Shown here: in pieces, positions 23,101 through 35,471 of the stretch
How positions within the stretch are numbered: position 1 is the first letter of the stretch
How the letters are laid out: each line of letters begins with the position of its first letter
Assembly (NCBI RefSeq): GCF_947507565.1
Contig: NC_089187.1
Location: forward strand, 868,001-932,000
From: Oscarella lobularis
Taxonomy: Eukaryota; Porifera; Homoscleromorpha; Homosclerophorida; Oscarellidae
Direction: 5' to 3'
DNA: 64,000 bases
The notes under the pieces: generated by a model
Databases searched by the model: none
Told to the model about the DNA's origin: nothing
Seen by the model: only the letters and a program-made list of their open reading frames with translations
Position numbers and translations under genes: made by a program

Positions 23101-24545
23101 GATGAAGATCGCCGGCGCTGCACACGTTTGGAACAGCAACTTTTTGACAAAAGCCAAACAATGGCAGAAGTAACAAAGAGCCACGAAAGGCAAAGGTGAC
23201 GTTTTATTTATGTGCACTTTAGTGTCATGGACGATCTGCAATTTGTTTAGAGAAAATCTGGAAAAGTTTTGCCAGGTCTTGAAGCAACAAGTTTACGAGA
23301 AAAATGAAGAAATCGGTCAAATTACGAAAGAGTACGAAGAGCAGAGGTAGTTTTTTTATGTTGTGCCCATGACTATATCATTGACAGTTCCCCTCAGAAA
23401 AGAACTGGAGCGTCGACTTCAAGACCAAGAAGACTCGAGTCGTAGTTTGGAGTTGCAATATTCTGAGGAAATTGCTAAGCTCACAGAAATCTGCGTTAAA
23501 CAAAGGTGACGCCTTCTATAACGTGTTCAAGTCTAAATTATAATTATATAATTATACATATACATATACAGAGAAGAAATAGATCGCACTGAAAGAGAGA
23601 GAAGCTCGGTGTCTCAAAAGTCAATAGAGGAGCTTACCATCGATCCCGAAGCTGTTGAATTGTCAACTACCAAGCTTGGTTCTGGTGCATACGGAGGTAG
23701 TAAATTATAATGTTTGGCGCTTGTTTGAGTTCTCATATTTAGGTGTTTGGATAGGACGCTTCAAAATGCGGGTCGCTGTTAAGAAATTTCATGACTTGAT
23801 TACGACTCCTAGGACAAGGCCCCAATTTGAACGAGAAGTACTAGTCTGCAGTAGACTGCGTCATCCCAACATCGTCTCGATTTTCGGAGCAGTTATAGCT
23901 GAAGATTGCCCATTTCAGATTGTCATGGAGCTGCTAGAAGGCTCTGTCGTTGAAGTGATAGACGCTGCACACAAGTGTAAGCTATATCTTTCAGAGTATG
24001 AGCAGCTATTCATTGCAACGAAAATTGCAAGCGCCATATCATATTTGCACCAGCTTCGTCCTAAACCCTATCTCCACTGCGACATTCGCTCGTCCAACGT
24101 AATGGTAGCTAACGACATGGACGTGAAAGTTGGTGATCTGGGAGCAGCGCACGTGTTAGAAAGTTCGTTGTCCATTGGTCCGCTGAGCCCACCATACCTC
24201 GCGCCAGAACGAATGCAGTATACAGACGGAACGCCGGGTGCTCGAAGTTCGCTGCAAAGCGACGTTTATAGTCTTGGCGTTACCTTTGTTGAAATATTTA
24301 CTGGAAGAGGACCGATTGCGGAGGAAAGAGCGGAGCAGGTAGAGTTAGTGAAAAGCGAAGATGTTAGAGGCATTTGTTCAGCGATGGTGGACGAACGTCC
24401 GCAACGTCGCCCGTCTGCTCTAGAAAGCTTTCAGCTGCTTACCAGTAAGCTGTTGTCAAATCGGCACAAGGTAAAGCGTCGTGTCAAAAGCAACTTTGGA
24501 CATGATGGAAGGCACTCTGTCTCCCTTTCGGCCGCCTTTTATTAG
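20165..24545 (+). CDS. Ankyrin-coiled-coil-TKL protein kinase
   Basis: A multi-exon gene. The first visible exon has no in-frame ATG after a stop at about 20144, so the true 5-prime end is upstream or lost. Ankyrin repeats run from about 20280 to 22430 over some ten exons (for example TPLIMACRAGLVECARYLL). A low-complexity linker follows (22560-22980), then coiled coils in exons to about 23640 (LEKLKNDNCLLEKCCAEL). The kinase domain begins at LGSGAYGG, split by an intron at the second glycine pair, and continues with VAVKK, FEREV, HCDIRSSNV, GDLG and APERM. The catalytic Lys, Glu, Asp and Asn are all present; HRD is HCD and DFG is DLG. The stop is at 24543-24545. The layout recalls TKL ankyrin kinases; substrate unknown. 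It lies head to head with C-prime. Confidence 0.82.
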
Positions 24546-24646
24546 TAATATTCGTATACTTTAAAGTTTTTTACGTGTATTTCGTTTGTACTTCATCTTT
24601 TATTTCTTTCTGTTTTTACCTTTTTTATGGTGGACTGTCGTTAGTG
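24546..24646. other. 3-prime flank of the kinase gene
   Basis: AT-rich sequence after the kinase stop, presumably UTR; no clear polyadenylation signal picked out. Confidence 0.4.
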
Positions 24647-24647
24647 A

Positions 24648-24850
24648 ATATTCACATTGTCATGGCGCTGCTAGAAGGCTCTGTCGTGGAATTGGTAGAC
24701 GCTGCGCGCAAGTGTAAGCTCTACCTAGCTGCAAACACCGCTTCGTCCCTCTAAACCGTATCTTCAATGCTATACATTATCTGGTCCAACGTAATGGTAG
24801 CAAAAGACGCGAACTTGAAAGTTGGGGATTGGAGCACGCGCAAGCGCTAG
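24648..24850 (+). pseudogene. Kinase-domain fragment
   Basis: Two short stretches match the kinase: 24648-24735 (IVMALLEGSVVELVDAA) and 24789-24826 (NVMVAKDANLKVGD). Frames are broken between and after them. It is a decayed partial duplicate of the gene just upstream. Confidence 0.8.
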
Positions 24851-26599
24851 AAAATTAGTTGCTAATTTGGTTCATATCAGAACAAGGTACAGAGAAAAGG
24901 ATCATGTGAAAAGAATACTAAATATTAACTGATTGACGGCAGTAAACTTCCATTTCGCCCACCTTTTCATTAGAATTTACTTTTTGTCTCGGTACTCAGC
25001 TGATTACCGAGATATAGTTCAAGGAAAACTCTCTTCGTCTTAAAGCATAACGTGTCTATTGCACTAGAGAACACGCGGTCCTGCAATAGGAGCTGTATTC
25101 GGCAGAAGTGGCGTCCAGAAACGCTCACGGAGAGAGCAAGCGCTTGATCGCTGCGAGAGAGAACTAAGCAGAGGTAACACTGCAAGTGCTATCTTGGGCT
25201 TACTGACGTTGCATCTTAGGTAGAAGATGCGGTAATAGCATCGATCCAATGCAGGAATTAAAATATATCTATAATTCAAATCTAGGCGATTGACCTCAGT
25301 TGCTCCTCCTCCTCCTCCAAGATAGTGTGAATTGGCCTTGATGTCAAACTGTTTGCTAGTCTAATGATGTCCCTAATATGGCGAAATACGGCAGGAATAC
25401 GACGAAGATTTATTGAACCAGGACGCCGCCTGAACTAAAGTTTATCTTATTCATCGACTTCGATGTGGTAGACAGAGCCATGAGCCTTTTCCTTCGTCGA
25501 GTCGAAATAAGAAACGCCAGCTTCTTTGTTGCAACCAGAGAAGTGGCTAGAATTGCTGGATCCTTTACACAGTGATCGACATGATTCAAAAGTCATGAAC
25601 GTGACAGAGGAATACTGCTACATGTCTTTCGCAGATTGCAATCATTTGTACGTAGATGAAGAAGCACTTGGCAGCAAAAAAAGCGGAGACGTAGAGTAGC
25701 ACAGATGTAGAGTGCTCAAGTCACGCAGGTGGCGTAGCACACCACACAAATAACCGTGCCTTTTTCAGTTTAATAAACCTAATAAACTTGTACTAAACCT
25801 AAATGACGGATTACTAAATTTGCGTTGAGTGACACCTACATTACATAAAATCCATTAGCCTAACCTAAAATCCTAAACTAAAACCTATACTACACTTAAA
25901 AGACGGATTAGCAAATGTATTTGATATAGAATGACACCTAAATTACCTCAGAATCCATTACCCTAGATAATTATGCCTATATTCTAATCAATCTAAATTA
26001 CATAGAAAATCCATTGAAATGGTCTAACCGGGGTGGCGGCTGCCAGCTAAGTACGTTGGGGGCGGGAACAACAAGCCTAACTATTTTTTCCGGACATCCG
26101 CCCTACCCTACTGGCAGCTGCCCTAAATCCTAATGCAACGCACCGCGGTACCGTAGTTGCAGCGCGAGCACGAATGCAGAAATTGGTGGACACTACAGTA
26201 CAGCTTTTTGTTGTCCCCACTATGCTCCCTGCCGCGTACATAAGGAGACCCCATTAGCAATTTACAGAGAGGTTTTTTTGAAAGCAGAGAGCTTCATGCC
26301 GTCGTTCCATTGCCTCACGCTTACGAGCCCCCACCCGCCCCTTAATCGTTTACATTCAATTGGAAATCGGTCTATGACTCGGGAACAGAAGCAATGGACA
26401 AAACATGCAATCCACCAGATATGCAGCACGCGACAGAGGAGCACCCAACCTCCTAAGTGCACGTCCTACACCCAACCGTGGAGGAGCCAAAGGAATGCGG
26501 TGCAAACCTGCCGGTCTTCTCTTCATCTGGCGGGAAATCTTTGCTATCTCCTCCCCCCGGCTTTATTACATGAAGACATCACATGGCGACATCTTCCGG
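24851..26599. other. Region without a recognisable gene
   Basis: No exon I can support. It includes a CTC-rich run at about 25300-25318, a weak tandem repeat at about 25790-26020 and GC-richer sequence from 26030 on. Some open stretches after 26278 look like shadows of the minus-strand gene at 26600-27240 or are unsupported. Confidence 0.4.
25790..26020. repeat. Degenerate tandem repeat, about 100-bp unit
   Basis: At least two diverged units share GACGGATTA, TGACACCTA and AATCCATTA in the same order, with a partial third ending near 26020. Confidence 0.6.
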
Positions 26600-27240
26600 T
26601 CACATCAAGTGTTGACACTAATAAGAAACGCGATCCGAGTGACATTGACAGATGACAAAATCGTAGGCGTCGCTTACGTTTTTTCGCAGCCGCATCCACG
26701 AATGGCCGCGTCTCGAACCGCTTCGATCCGCTTCGATCCGCTTCGAGGAGCTTCGTCGCTTTTCTAAGAAAAGATCGAAAAAAGCGTATAATGAGCGTCG
26801 TAGCGCCGAAGGGGAGGGGGGGATCGAAGGCACTTACCGGCGAGCGGAGACGCCGTACGATCCTTTAGTAGCTTCTCATGAAAACGCATCATCGCGCCTA
26901 TATATATAGCACTGCGCGATCTAGAGAACATTCGATCGTGTAGACTTCGTTCGTTGGCGGAAGAAGAGCGGGAACTTACCGATACGATGGCCACGTGGCG
27001 CTGCTGTCTTCACGCGTCGATCGAGGCGCAATCCTTCGCGAAGGATCGCGGGCCTCCTGCGAAAATTAGGCGCGATAACATTTTTGGTAGAAATACGGCG
27101 TTTTTTAGCTTTTACCGCTGTCTTCGGAGTCCCTCGCCTTCGTTTTTCGGTCCACCGCGAGGCGGTACGTGCGCCTTCTCGGCCGCCTCGGACGCGAAGA
27201 TAAACGTGTCGTGGCCGCCTGCGGTTGGAGTGGCAAACAT
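26600..27240 (-). CDS. Hypothetical five-exon gene, 121 aa
   Basis: Five exons, 27240-27116, 27056-26980, 26897-26838, 26763-26678 and 26617-26600, have GT..AG borders (for example GTAAGT at 26979 and 26837) and phases that join without a break from an ATG to a TGA, 366 bases in total. Introns are 59 to 82 bases, as elsewhere here. The product starts MFATPTAGGHDTFIFASEAA and becomes strongly basic at the C-terminus (KRRSSSKRIEADRSGSRRGH). No family recognised. A longer 5-prime exon, open from 27522, is possible. It lies between the kinase remnant and A2. It could be a nuclear or nucleic-acid-binding protein from its charge, but that is a guess. Confidence 0.5.
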
Positions 27241-28263
27241 AGATCCACTCTCAACGAAGTACGGGCCGAGAATGAGCCAAAAGAGAGGTCGAATGCGTGC
27301 GCTGTAACGCGCGTAGTCTAGGCCTATCACGTGAGTCAATCTTACGACTTTCCGTTCTCTCGCTTCGAAACGAACGTCGCCTGGTTCGAATATCCAATCG
27401 AATCGGGTGCTCAGATGCAATGATGTGAGAGCCAACCATAAAAAAAAAAAAATTAGATTATGTTTGAAAGTATAACACAGAACGATTCTATCTCGCGAAA
27501 AATTCGTGCAATGCTCAAACACGTCAATGTGCGACGAATCTGCAGAAGTGAATAACGAGCCAGTATTTATTGATATAGGAATTTGGAATATTAAAAATTT
27601 TCAAATACTTTTCAGACCGATATATCTCAGCTTTGTCTGAGAGTAGCGGTGTTTCACTTGTGGCAGATTATTACGTGGTGTATAGTACATCATACGAAGT
27701 ACCTGTGCTATGCTATATGCTATCTAATTAATATCGTAAGAGTTTGATTTTATCAGCGCAACAGCACATAAAGTGACTTTTGCTTCAAAGCAGGCCAACT
27801 CCTTTCCTTTGCTGATGTCTGGAAAACGGTACAGTACCCTCATCACATCGACAAGGAAATCTATGCAAATTGTATTTATTATTATAAAAACGCAATTGGA
27901 TTGATAACGTTTACATTATATCTCAACGCCACCAGAACAGACTAACAGACTATGTTTTGCCTTTTCATTCAATTGCTCCATTGGTGAGACGGTGACCGTG
28001 GAGAAATTTGAGAAGCAATCGAGTGAAGGTATTTCTTAATCAAGTATATAAAAACATGTATCTGGCCTTTAGAGTGTGAGGCGGGCTGTGCGTCTGCGTG
28101 TGTTAAACCGTTCGCCTGCCTATACGAAATGAAGGGATCTCATACTGACTTTTAAGTACATGTATAGTGCTCGCACATTTCTTTCCTTGACTGTCTACTA
28201 AACCGCTCACGTTTGAGTTTTAAATTTCTGGTCTGTCTTGACCCCCTAACATCGTTGAATGAC
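27241..28263. other. Spacer and start of the distal duplicated block
   Basis: AT-rich sequence up to about 27920 without a supported gene. From 27922 on the sequence matches position 1 onward of this window, marking the visible edge of the distal duplication (the other edge lies outside the window). Confidence 0.6.
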
Positions 28264-29335
28264 TTATACTGCTAAAGCCTTTTCAAGGTCTTTCCCTATT
28301 CCAACATTGTAGCAAGCATCTATGAGCAGTTGACGAGTCATTTCACTGTCTCCTTCTTTTCGCTGAAAGGCAGACAGTACTCTTTCCAGCCGTTCCTTTG
28401 AGTTGGGTGTTCGAGTCTGTATCGGCTTAGGTCCCTCTAGTCCTCTATCTGGTCCTCCTGCACTAAAAGAAAATCCAAGTTGAATTGAGATTTGTAGCCA
28501 CTTTTTCTCTCCGATACTCAGAATAGCTTCGAGCAAGACGTTCATAGAGACATCAGCACCTGTTGGTCTTGATGCAGCAACTAGAGCAGAATATTTGAGC
28601 AAAGCATGAGAAACAACTGCCATACTTATTTCCCACTCACCAGGTTTCATTCGAATGAAAATAGAAACGCCTGAAGTGCTGACGATAACTAAAAGAATAC
28701 CACACAATGCAAAAGGATGACTGCGCCAAAACTGAATTAGGAAGTTTCGAGCCTCTATGAGATAGCAGTAGACACAACGTTTCTTCATAATGTTATTTAT
28801 ACCAATGGGTTTCTCAGGTACACTATGTTTGGCCTCTTCCTCATCACTGCGTCCTAACAAAGAGCGTACAAAAACACCAACTTCGCAATCAACGCATACC
28901 GCAATCACGTTCTCCTTTGGCCCCGGGCCGCCTACGAGCGCCTGCACAACATGCAAAACGAAAAAGGCACTAGCTATGGCACGCCAAAACGTAACGTCAG
29001 ATAAGCACTCTAATATTTTTGCATCGTAAAATCCCACCTGATAGGAGAAGAAGACGGAGATCTTCACCTTGCTCTATCTCTTGAAGAGCGTCGACGAAAG
29101 TGTCGAAGTACGCGTCAGGACGCTTCCTCAGAGTCTCAAAAAGACGTTTAGCTGCCTCCGTTTTGCCCTCTTTGTTCACAGCCCGACCGATTTCTTCGCA
29201 TTGACTCGCTGACACGCACTTCTTCTCCACCAATTTCTCTAGAATCGTCGAGTCGGGGCCCAAGAGGTTTGAGACATAGGTTATAGCGGCCGATAGCACT
29301 GGCGTTAGTCTCTCGGCCCACTTTCGATCTCCCAT
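28264..29335 (-). CDS. CARD-transmembrane-death-domain protein, copy A2
   Basis: Four exons join in phase: 29335-29038, 28941-28900, 28853-28641 and 28580-28264, giving 289 residues. The CARD is in exon 1 (LLGPDSTILEKLVEKKCVS), the membrane segment in exon 3 (PFALCGILLVIVSTSGVSIF) and the death domain in exon 4 (WLQISIQLGFSF ... LIDACYNVGIGKDLEKAL). No frameshift is seen. In this copy the introns before and between exons 2 and 3 also happen to be open, so an intron-retaining form could encode an extra hydrophobic stretch. A1b has no counterpart here; either it was lost or the tandem pair arose after the block duplication. It lies just downstream of B2. Confidence 0.75.
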
Positions 29336-29339
29336 GGGA

Positions 29340-29655
29340 AAGGAAGGTGCATAGTCTATGAGTCCCGTATGATATCACTCCTTCCTGAAACTCGTGCCTA
29401 AGTGATTCTAGAGAAAATCCGTGAGTTGCTGAAGGGAGTCATAGACGTCTGCATGCATGAATATTTTGTCTGTACACTATTTAAATGAGTATCAATGAAA
29501 AGCAAAGGAAGATTCATGCCGCCTATACGTATAAAAAACGTGGATCAAGACAGAGCCCGCTGTGGCTTATCTACGGTAAGTCAATGCGCAAAACTGCGTT
29601 TTAGATGCCAGCTAGTGCGATACTGTACTAGATAAAATTAAAGGTGAGTAAGTAG
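29340..29655. other. Intergenic spacer between B2 and A2
   Basis: Noncoding; near-identical to 2740-3033 and expected to contain the A2 promoter. Confidence 0.5.
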
Positions 29656-32600
29656 TCATTTAGTTTGGCCCTAAAACCAATAACAAGAATAGATAAACAA
29701 TAAAAAAAGAAACTTACCGAAAAAATTGAGGCTATCGTTTCAGTTGAGCAGCCAACGTTCTTCATGGCAGTAATAAAATGCCTGCGAGTAGCTCTCTTGC
29801 CGAACTTGTTTGCCCACGCGTCTAGCATATCCAGGGCACGGTCTTGATCGTTTCTTTTCTCTTCAAACGCATGCAGTTGATAAAACTGGAAAGGTTCCGG
29901 ACCTAAAATTTTTCCAATACGTCTCCAGACTGGTTGAATGCGTTCAGCTGCTCTGAATTGTTCAAGTGCGGTTGGCGGATTATCAAGGTAAATCTCATCA
30001 AATAGACAGGAGATTTCTGCAAAGAGTGTCAGAAAGAATCGATTAATTGATGGAATACCTTCGTCATTCCGTTCGGAAAGTGAAGAACAAAGTTGAGTTG
30101 CTTGTTCACAACGACGCCCTACCATGAAAATCAATAGCTACATTATAACTTTTCAAAAATCCGCTGACTTTTAATTGCCGAAAGAGATCTAGTTCGAATA
30201 AAAGAAAGATCTTCTTTTGCCTCGACATTCTGCCAGAAAAGTAGAATATTAAAGAGGATTTAGTAAGTATACGTCTATTTTGTTACCTCGTCAGCAGAAA
30301 GTTCAATCGCACCATCTCCACTCAAAAGAGCTAGCAAGAGCGGTAGACGTGATCTTCTTGCAGCATCTCCAAAGCACTGCGCTGTGGCAATGAGATTTTC
30401 ACTCCAAGTAGAAATCAGCTCGGCCGCTGTCTTGCATTCCACCTGGTCTGCTTCAGACAAGCCCGGCAAATGACCCTTTAAAACGTCTCTTCCCGCATCG
30501 TCTTTATCCAAGCACGTTATTATAGCGCAGCGTGTCTTGTAGGACAATAAGTCGATGTGATTGTCACGAAGAGCAAGAAGATCTTTTAGGCTGTCTTTGA
30601 TCATTCCCTTGCTGACTGAAGCGCTTGACTTTGCTGAAATCTCTATCTTCGCATCCACAGTTGCTTCTTTGTAAGCCAGAGGAAACTCTTTCAGCTGCTT
30701 TAGTTCTGTAGAGCTAATGTACCAGAGAAGACTATCTGTCCCTGGACTCCTCTTTCGAAGAACTTCTTCGCCAGTTATCATTAGATTATTAAGAAGTTTA
30801 ACGCATTCTCGCTCGGAATGAACCGGTCCACGCACTATAAAATCCAAAGCCTTATCCACCTCTTGCAATGTTATCATTCCTTCCACTGAAACACCGTCTA
30901 TTGTATCCCTGATCATCAGCCCTCCTTGCCAAACTACCGGCTCTAAGCCATGAAAAGAAGGAACATTGTGTACGTGACACTGAAGAAACGGCATCGTTCC
31001 GGGAGTTATTATATCTGTCTCTTTAGCTCGTCGCACTCGTCGCCCAACGTAAACGGTCATCTCAGAATTTTCGCACCACACTTCAGATTGACGTTTCTCT
31101 TCTACAAGAGCTGGAAACCGATAAGTGTTTCGCATACCGGGAAGCGGATAGCAAATTTCCAAATGACACAAGAGCCAGATTGTTTCATCAATATTTTCCC
31201 ACTTTTGCTCATTGAAGGCTTCGAGTGCACTCTGAATGTCTTCTTTGGTTGTTGTGCCGGGTGGACGGCAGCAAAGAGAAACCGGAAAATCTGAATTCAA
31301 AGGACACAACAGGGGACCAATGATATTTTGACATAGCCAAGTTGGATCCAAAATGATTTTGTTTTGAATGACAAAAATCTAAAAAAATCAGTGATACCAA
31401 CACGTAAGCAATGATTAAAACTGCTGATGACCTCGCCGATTCCTTGCAGAAATTCAACAAGCAATTTTTGAACTTCAACCGTAAGACCAGGATAAAGACA
31501 ATCTGCCATAACCTTCTCAAAAACGCTCGACTCCATAAAATGTATGACTTCTTCCTATAAGCAGAACGATCGTACGATAGTGTCCAGAGATGTAGCTACG
31601 TATATTTAATTAATGTTCGCTTACCCTTTTGGTTTCAGGGTGGTTCTTTATGACAGACAGAGTTCTCTGGCGTACTTCTTCATTTAGGTAATTGATAGTA
31701 AAAAAAGAAAGCAGCTTGTGGAAAAACAGCTGGCCTTTCCTGAAAGGATCTCTCAGTGTAGGTAAAAAAGATGCAGTTGCCGCCTCAACAATGATCGGGA
31801 CTTCTTTACCAGCCTGAGTTAAAGCAGAGACAAGTAAGTAGAAAATGCAAATTCGTAAAGAGCTATTTGCAGTACTGCACGGCTATGAGGCGTTCTACTG
31901 CTTTTAACGGACTAATTTTGCACGAATTTTTGTCAATGTGCGTAGCGTTATCTCGATGACACTACTGTATTTAATTCGAAGCTTTTTTAAAATTGATTAC
32001 CTTTAGGGTGAGCGCTTTGACGTCTTTAATAGCTTCCCTGAGAAGATCCAAATCGGTCGATTTTCGATCATGGCAATTCAAAACAAAGTGTTTCTCGTAG
32101 AAGTTGAACCAACGGCCAAAGTTTTGCCTTACGTAGGCAAAAACCTGTCGTAGTTTAATTTCTCCAATTTTCTCAGAGGGAAGGAGATCTTTCTTGCTTC
32201 CTACAACCAGAAAGTTAGCCTTTTCATTTAAAACAACGCTGCATTTCACGAAAGAACAGAAAAAATGGCTCCAAGTCTTTAGCTCATTCTCGCTTTCTGT
32301 CAAATCGACAACGAGCAGAAAAGCTGTCGTAGACTCGGAGAAAAAGAGCCCGTGCGTTTTATGAAAAAACGGCTGCCCTGCAAAATCGCAAAAAACCACA
32401 TCGCCGGCCGATTTGATATTTGCAGTTGATAAATCCATGCTGGCAGTTCGCTTATCGTCACCCCCATCTTTCCAGTGAATGTTTTTTAAAGTTTTTATGA
32501 GGGTTGTTTTACCAGCTCCAGCTTTTCCAATTATGCATATCTTGATTTTCGTTTGCTTGGTCGTGCCTTGCGAATAAAGTTTATTATATCGATGATTAGT

Positions 32601-35471
32601 CTACAATGAAAAGCATGTGCCATGAATCGTAAAAAAACCTAACTAAAGAACGAACCCATTCTTTGAATAAAATGGTTCTCACTTCTGACAAGCAAAAAGT
32701 CTCGTGAGGAAGTAGACCATCCTAAATAAAGACGCAGTATAAATACCTTGGATTACATTATTCTATGCGTGTTTACGACGAATAATTTATTCTAAAAGTG
32801 TAGCTAGCCATAATAGACTTTCCAAAGTAAATTAGCAAGAAAACGCTTCACACGTAAACGTTTCTAACAATGCATAATGACAATTTAAAGTGCGCCATAA
32901 TTTCACTGTTCAGACAAAAAGCTTAAAAAAAGTGTGTTATACAAGTTAACTCTAAACCTTGCTTAGTTAATTTAATTTCTTTCTCTAGTGCTACAAACGC
33001 TTACCTCTCCGGAACGGTCAATGAGAGTTGGCTCCTTCAAGAGAATTACTTTCACAAGATCAAACCACAAGAAGAAATCTGATACATTTAATTATATGTT
33101 ATGTTATCAATAATTTAAGTAACGAAATAAATCATATACAGTACCAGAAATTCTTTGACTGTATATTGCAAGGAAGTGCAATACTGAATTTCCTTTCTGA
33201 AGACGACAAAAGCGTCGAAAACAGTAAGATCTCAACTACTAGCATACCTCGTCTGTCTTATTAACGTCTGCTCCCGCTTCGACTAGTAGAGTCGCAATTA
33301 CCAAGTGACCACCCAAACACGCCATCAACAAAGCGGTTAACCCTTCCTAAAGTTATCAATCCAAATAGCATTCAGATAGAAGTATCCTATTACTACAAAC
33401 CAAGTTAGTCTTATTCAAATCTGCTTTAGCGTCAATCAGCAGATTAACAATCTCTAAGTGACCTTTTCTAGATGCTTCGTGCAAAGCCGTGCGGCCTTTC
33501 TAAATGTTTCAATTAGAAACAAGCCTAAAAAAAGGGAATGCCGTTTGTAGTATACTCAATACAGCGTTTAATGACCTCAAATTTTGCTACGCTCCGCTGC
33601 ATGCATTTTTGAAGCGCGAATTCGTCTATACACATGCAAAACCTACCAGGTTTGTCTTGTTGACATTTGCTCCAGCCCTAATTAATATTTTAGAAATTTC
33701 CACGTCACTAATTTCACAGGCAGCCTGCAAAGCCGTTCTGCCATCCTGAAATTTTCGCTTAATTAATACAACGCGTCTCAAAGAACTGCTGTCACCTCAT
33801 CAGTCTTATTAACATCTACTCCAGAGTAGATCAATAATTCAGCAATTTTTAAGTAGCCCTTTTTACACGCTGAAAACAAAGCCTGTCGTTCGTTATTAAC
33901 TTTTGCTCCAGCGTCTATTAAAAGTTTAGCAACATCCGAATAACCATTACGACATGCTCCCTCCAAAGCCGTGCTTCTACCCTAAAGGTTCCAAGTAGGA
34001 ATGAAAATGGATTATAAAGTATTAAAATAACATTAGCTTCATTAACGTGTGCTCCAGCCTTGATAAGAAGTTTAGCAATTTCTACGTCACCATTTGCACA
34101 CGCTCCATACAGAGCCGAAAGCGAAAACTGAAAATCCAAAATAGAAAACAATAACTGGCAATAGAAACTAACTCGCTATACACACCTTTTCGGCCTTATT
34201 GACGTCTGCTCCAGCATCAATTAGTAGTTTTGCAATTCCTAAGTCGCCTTTCCAACACGCTTTTCGCAAAGTTTCGTGCACATTCTAAAAGATTCATTAG
34301 CAAAAATGAGTAAAAGCCAGTTTCATAAAACTAAAAAACGATGCAACCTTATCGACATCTGCACCAGCGCAGACAAGTAGTTTAGCACTTTGCACGTGAC
34401 CGTTTTCACAAGCCGCAAGCAATGGTCCCTGGCCAACCTAAAGATCGAAAGATCAAAATAACTGTTCTCCTAAACTTAAAAACACTGTTATCTACTTTGT
34501 CCGTTTTATTGACATTTGCTCCGGCGTCTATCAAAAGTTGAGCAACATCCAAGCGGCCATGGCAGCATGCTTCCTGCAACGGCGTGCGTCCAAGCTAAAG
34601 ATTCTATTTAGAAAGCAGCACATGTCTGACAAAGTACTGAAAACCACATTCGCTCGCATTCCGGCCTTGAAAAAGAATCTAGGAAGTCTATCAACTATTG
34701 CATGACAATTTTCACACGCTCTATGGAAAGCTTGCGAAAGCTAAAGTTGAAATTTATGAAACAAGCACAGACACACGTCTATAGAGCAACTGACTGCTAT
34801 ACACACCTTTCCAGCGTTGTCAAACAGGGTAGCAACATCACTGTGACAGTTGCGACAGGCTCCTTGCAAAGCCGTGAAGCCGTCCTAAAGCAACTGAGTA
34901 ATAAAAAAAAAAAGGAGTTATAAAGTACAAAAACCATATTAGTTTTATTGACGTCAGCTCCAGCGTTGATTAAGAGCTTTGCAAACTCCAAATGACCGTT
35001 TTCACACGCTATATACAAAGCCGTAGGCAAGAACTAAAAATTCCAATTAGAATGAAAAAATAGGTCGCATAAAGTGTCTCGCCCCTACCGACCTCGCCTG
35101 TCTTATTGACGTCTGCTCCAGCGTCGATGGAATGTTTAGCAACAGCAAATTGACCATTGACACATGCTTTCTGCAAAGCCGTTAGTCCATTCTAATAGTT
35201 CCAATTAAAACATAAAAACCAGTCCCAATATATATCGTAAAACCTTATTCGTTTCATTGACGTCTGCTCCTGCGTTGATCAAGAACTCAGCAATATTCAT
35301 GCGATGATTTGCCCATACTTCCTCCAAAGGCGTGAGCCCATCCGTACTTGTCCACTCTCCGTCGAGCTTTGCTCCTTTCCTAGCGCATTCTTTCACTCTT
35401 TCTAGATTCCCTGCTTGTACTGCGCTAAACAGCGCATCTCGCAAGCATTTTTTGTTTGCTAATTCTTCCAT
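29656..35471 (-). CDS. Ankyrin-Roc-COR-death-domain protein, copy B2
   Basis: A close duplicate of B with the same exon order: start ATG at 35471, one-repeat ankyrin exons down to about 33.2 kb, Roc exon around 32570-32000 (GKAGAGKTT, DFAGQP, SKKD), COR exons to 30275, and the death domain in the exon ending near 29720 with a tiny last exon ending at a TGA at 29656. Only a handful of substitutions separate the long COR exon from that of B (for example EGMITLQEVDK against EGIITLQEVDK). The ankyrin part differs slightly more, including a changed repeat start near 34270. No obvious lesion in the Roc to death-domain part; the ankyrin exons were not all checked. Confidence 0.78.

Noticed and set aside
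27360-27400. GGTTCGAAT-like motif suggesting a tRNA
   Set aside because: No acceptor or anticodon stem around it on either strand.
27112-27522. PTB/PH-like domain in the long minus-strand exon frame
   Set aside because: Only a loose resemblance of hydrophobic spacing; the shorter start at 27240 fits the exon phases just as well.
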